From contig NW_004086406.1 of NCBI RefSeq assembly GCF_000220395.1, forward strand, positions 186,001 through 250,000: a DNA stretch of 64,000 nucleotides, read 5' to 3'. Within the stretch, counting starts at the first letter, position 1, and each line of letters begins with the position of its first letter. Source of the DNA: Ichthyophthirius multifiliis. Lineage: Eukaryota; Ciliophora; Oligohymenophorea; Hymenostomatida. The notes under the pieces are model-generated. The model did no database searches. It was not told the origin of the DNA and saw only the letters and a program-made list of their open reading frames with translations. This document shows positions 62,065 through 64,000 of the stretch, one piece after another. A program made the position numbers and the translations under genes.

Positions 62065-64000
62065 TCATTAAACATTAATTGATTATAAAACATAATTAAA
62101 AGTATTAAAATCAATTATTGATTATCCTTTAATATCAAACCTAGAAAAAGTTTTACTAATTTCCTTTTTATTTAGTTATTTATATTAATCACTCTAATGC
62201 TACAAAAAAAGACAAAAGTCATCAAAATTGAAATAATTCTTTCCATTACTAATAATGTCAAAAAAATAAACAATATTTACATTTTCTTTATGTAAAAGTT
62301 CAGTACATTATTAAAATAAAACTTCGTTATTAAGATGAATCTTAATTAATTTTATAATAAATTAGATTGTTTCTTTATGAAAATCATGGTCTTTTTTTTC
62401 TAACATATGCTTTGGAATTATTTGATTTCTACCTAAAAAAAGATTACAAAAATCACTAAAATCAATCATTTCTTGAATGTTTTTAGAATTTTTTATTCTT
62501 TAAAATATCAGCATGCAATCAAGTTCATTTACTACTTTAATTTAAAATTCTATTTTTATAGTTTATGTAAATTAATATAAATTAATATAATTGTTCACTG
62601 GATTAAATTTATCAAATAAAAAACATAAATTTAGGTCTTTTTTTGTTATTAAATATTGTTGTATTATTTCTATTTCTTTTTCTAAAATTGTATTTTAAAT
62701 TAAATAATCAGCTAAATGTTTGCAATAATTTTTTTTATTTATTTTTGGAGTTACACTATCTTATATTATTATTGTTTTTATTATTTGATTCCAGAAGGAA
62801 TTGAATTATGTTTCATATAAATAATTTGATTTACATTAACATATTCTTTATATTAAAAGTTCACATTCTAAAATATCTAAATCATAAAGTAAATTATTTA
62901 GTTCATATATTGATATCCTTCCATTACGTTCTGAGTCTATTTATTTAAAAAATAATTTTACGTCTATATTAGATTTAATTATATTCTCGCGCATTTATTA
63001 AATAAAATCTTCGCTTTATATATAATTTATAATTATTTATCTAAACAAATTTTTAATTTCCTATTAATCTATTTAAATTTTATGTTTCTTTTTCTCTTTT
63101 TATTATTATGGCAAACAAATAAAATCTAAGTCAGTTTTTCTTTAAAATTTAATTTTTAATAATATAAATGAACATTTTTTTAATAAAATACTTTATTTAT
63201 TAATATTTATTATTTAATATTCTCATAAATATATTTTCTACTTGTACTTATGTCATGTTAATATTAAAATTATGAGCTAGATTCATGAATTCATATAAAG
63301 AAATAGATTATTTTTATTTTCCTTGTTATATAATATCGAATAATGTATCTGTTTATCCTATACTTTGTTAAAAGTTAATTTTTGATTATTCTATTAATTT
63401 TTCATATTTAGCTAATTATTATAAATTTTCAACCATAAAAATAGTATTTTAATCAGTATATTATTTTTATTATTATGCCTAAGATTTTTATTTTCTTTTT
63501 TTCATATTAAATCGTTTATAGATACCTATCTATGGTAGACTTAAATAATTATCATAAAAATAATCTTTGGAATCTTAACTTTCTAAATCTTATTGGTCTT
63601 CTTGAATATGCTGCTTCTATACAGATTAAGTAACTTATTATTTTTCTTTTAAATTATTACTAACAAACGAAATAAAACTACGATCGATTGATGTTGGACT
63701 ATAAAAGTTTATTTATCTATTAATATTTTGTTTATAATTGGGAGAATTTAAATAAAAGCTAGGCACTTAATTATCATAATTAAATACTTTTAATAAATAA
63801 TTAATATTAAATAAATATATAATAATATTTTTATATTATACTCTCAGCCTGATTATTTTTTTTCTAAAATAATAACTACGATTATGGATATTTTTAAGTT
63901 ATTTATATAAAAGAGTTAAAAGAATTATTATTACTCACATATTATGAATGTGATACGGGTAATATATTATTTATATTATAAGCATTATTTATGTTGGAAT
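62065..64000 (-). CDS. EF-hand protein, 5' partial (continues past the right edge)
   Basis: Minus strand; the N-terminus lies beyond 64000 and TGA is at 62065. The upstream part is Asn/Gln/Ser-rich (PVSHSQYVSNNNSF, SPTSIDRSFISFVSNN). Then come several EF-hand-like units: LFDIIQQGKQKQSISLYEFM, LFFKQIDSERNGRISIYELN (D-S-E-R-N-G-R-I-S-x-x-E, a canonical calcium loop), FDKFNPVNNYINLYQF, FFDIISNGKNYFNFDDF and SRFDIKGQSIIDFNTFN. Only the second keeps a near-complete set of loop ligands; the others look degenerate. Introns include GTATAATATA to TTAAAAG near 63785-63843. The repeated pattern suits a calcium-regulated scaffold or a ciliary/axonemal EF-hand protein. No kinase motifs are visible in this part. 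Confidence 0.8.

Overview
The window is ciliate nuclear DNA. It is extremely AT-rich (roughly 85% A+T by eye). Conserved proteins read through many in-frame TAA and TAG codons at glutamine positions, and every recognisable gene ends at TGA, so this is genetic code 6 (TAA/TAG = Gln). Introns are mostly 40-60 nt, start GTA or GTT and end TAG or AAG. This fits an oligohymenophorean macronuclear contig. The composition and the repeated one-base indels resemble an Ichthyophthirius-type draft assembly, but the species is an inference. Because TAA and TAG do not stop translation, short universal-code ORFs are nearly useless here; genes below were read by hand in code 6 and checked, where possible, by intron arithmetic.

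Layout, left to right. 0-11 kb: 3' end of a TMEM151-like membrane protein, Sec61 alpha, eIF3m, a secreted acid-sphingomyelinase-like phosphodiesterase and a MATE exporter. 11.2-17.5 kb: one large four-domain voltage-gated calcium channel. 18.9-25.3 kb: an ER-targeted CS-domain protein, an outer-dynein-arm docking-complex coiled coil (ODA1/CCDC114 type) and an unrecognised Q-rich protein. 25.3-30.1 kb: gene-poor, with eroded coding islands and a decayed Tc1/mariner-type transposase. 30.1-41.4 kb: a DUSP-MYND-USP deubiquitinase, DNA polymerase epsilon subunit 2 and succinate dehydrogenase flavoprotein. 41.7-52.5 kb: a longin R-SNARE, an RNF32-type RING-IQ-RING protein, condensin subunit H (barren), splicing factor RED and a double dsRBD protein. 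52.7-64 kb: one or two small genes, an F-BAR protein, a Q-rich C2HC zinc-finger protein, MOCS3/Uba4, and the C-terminal part of an EF-hand protein running off the right edge.

There are no operons; genes are single, on both strands, separated by AT-rich spacers, with a few close divergent pairs (condensin H/RED, C2HC protein/MOCS3). The contents are mixed: housekeeping (translocon, eIF3, condensin, polymerase, SDH, tRNA thiolation) plus cilium and excitability functions (Cav channel, dynein docking). The most notable features are recurrent single-base frameshifts in otherwise intact conserved genes, a fossil mariner transposase, two exceptional ~240-nt introns, two diverged intergenic tandem duplications, and several unusual domain combinations.
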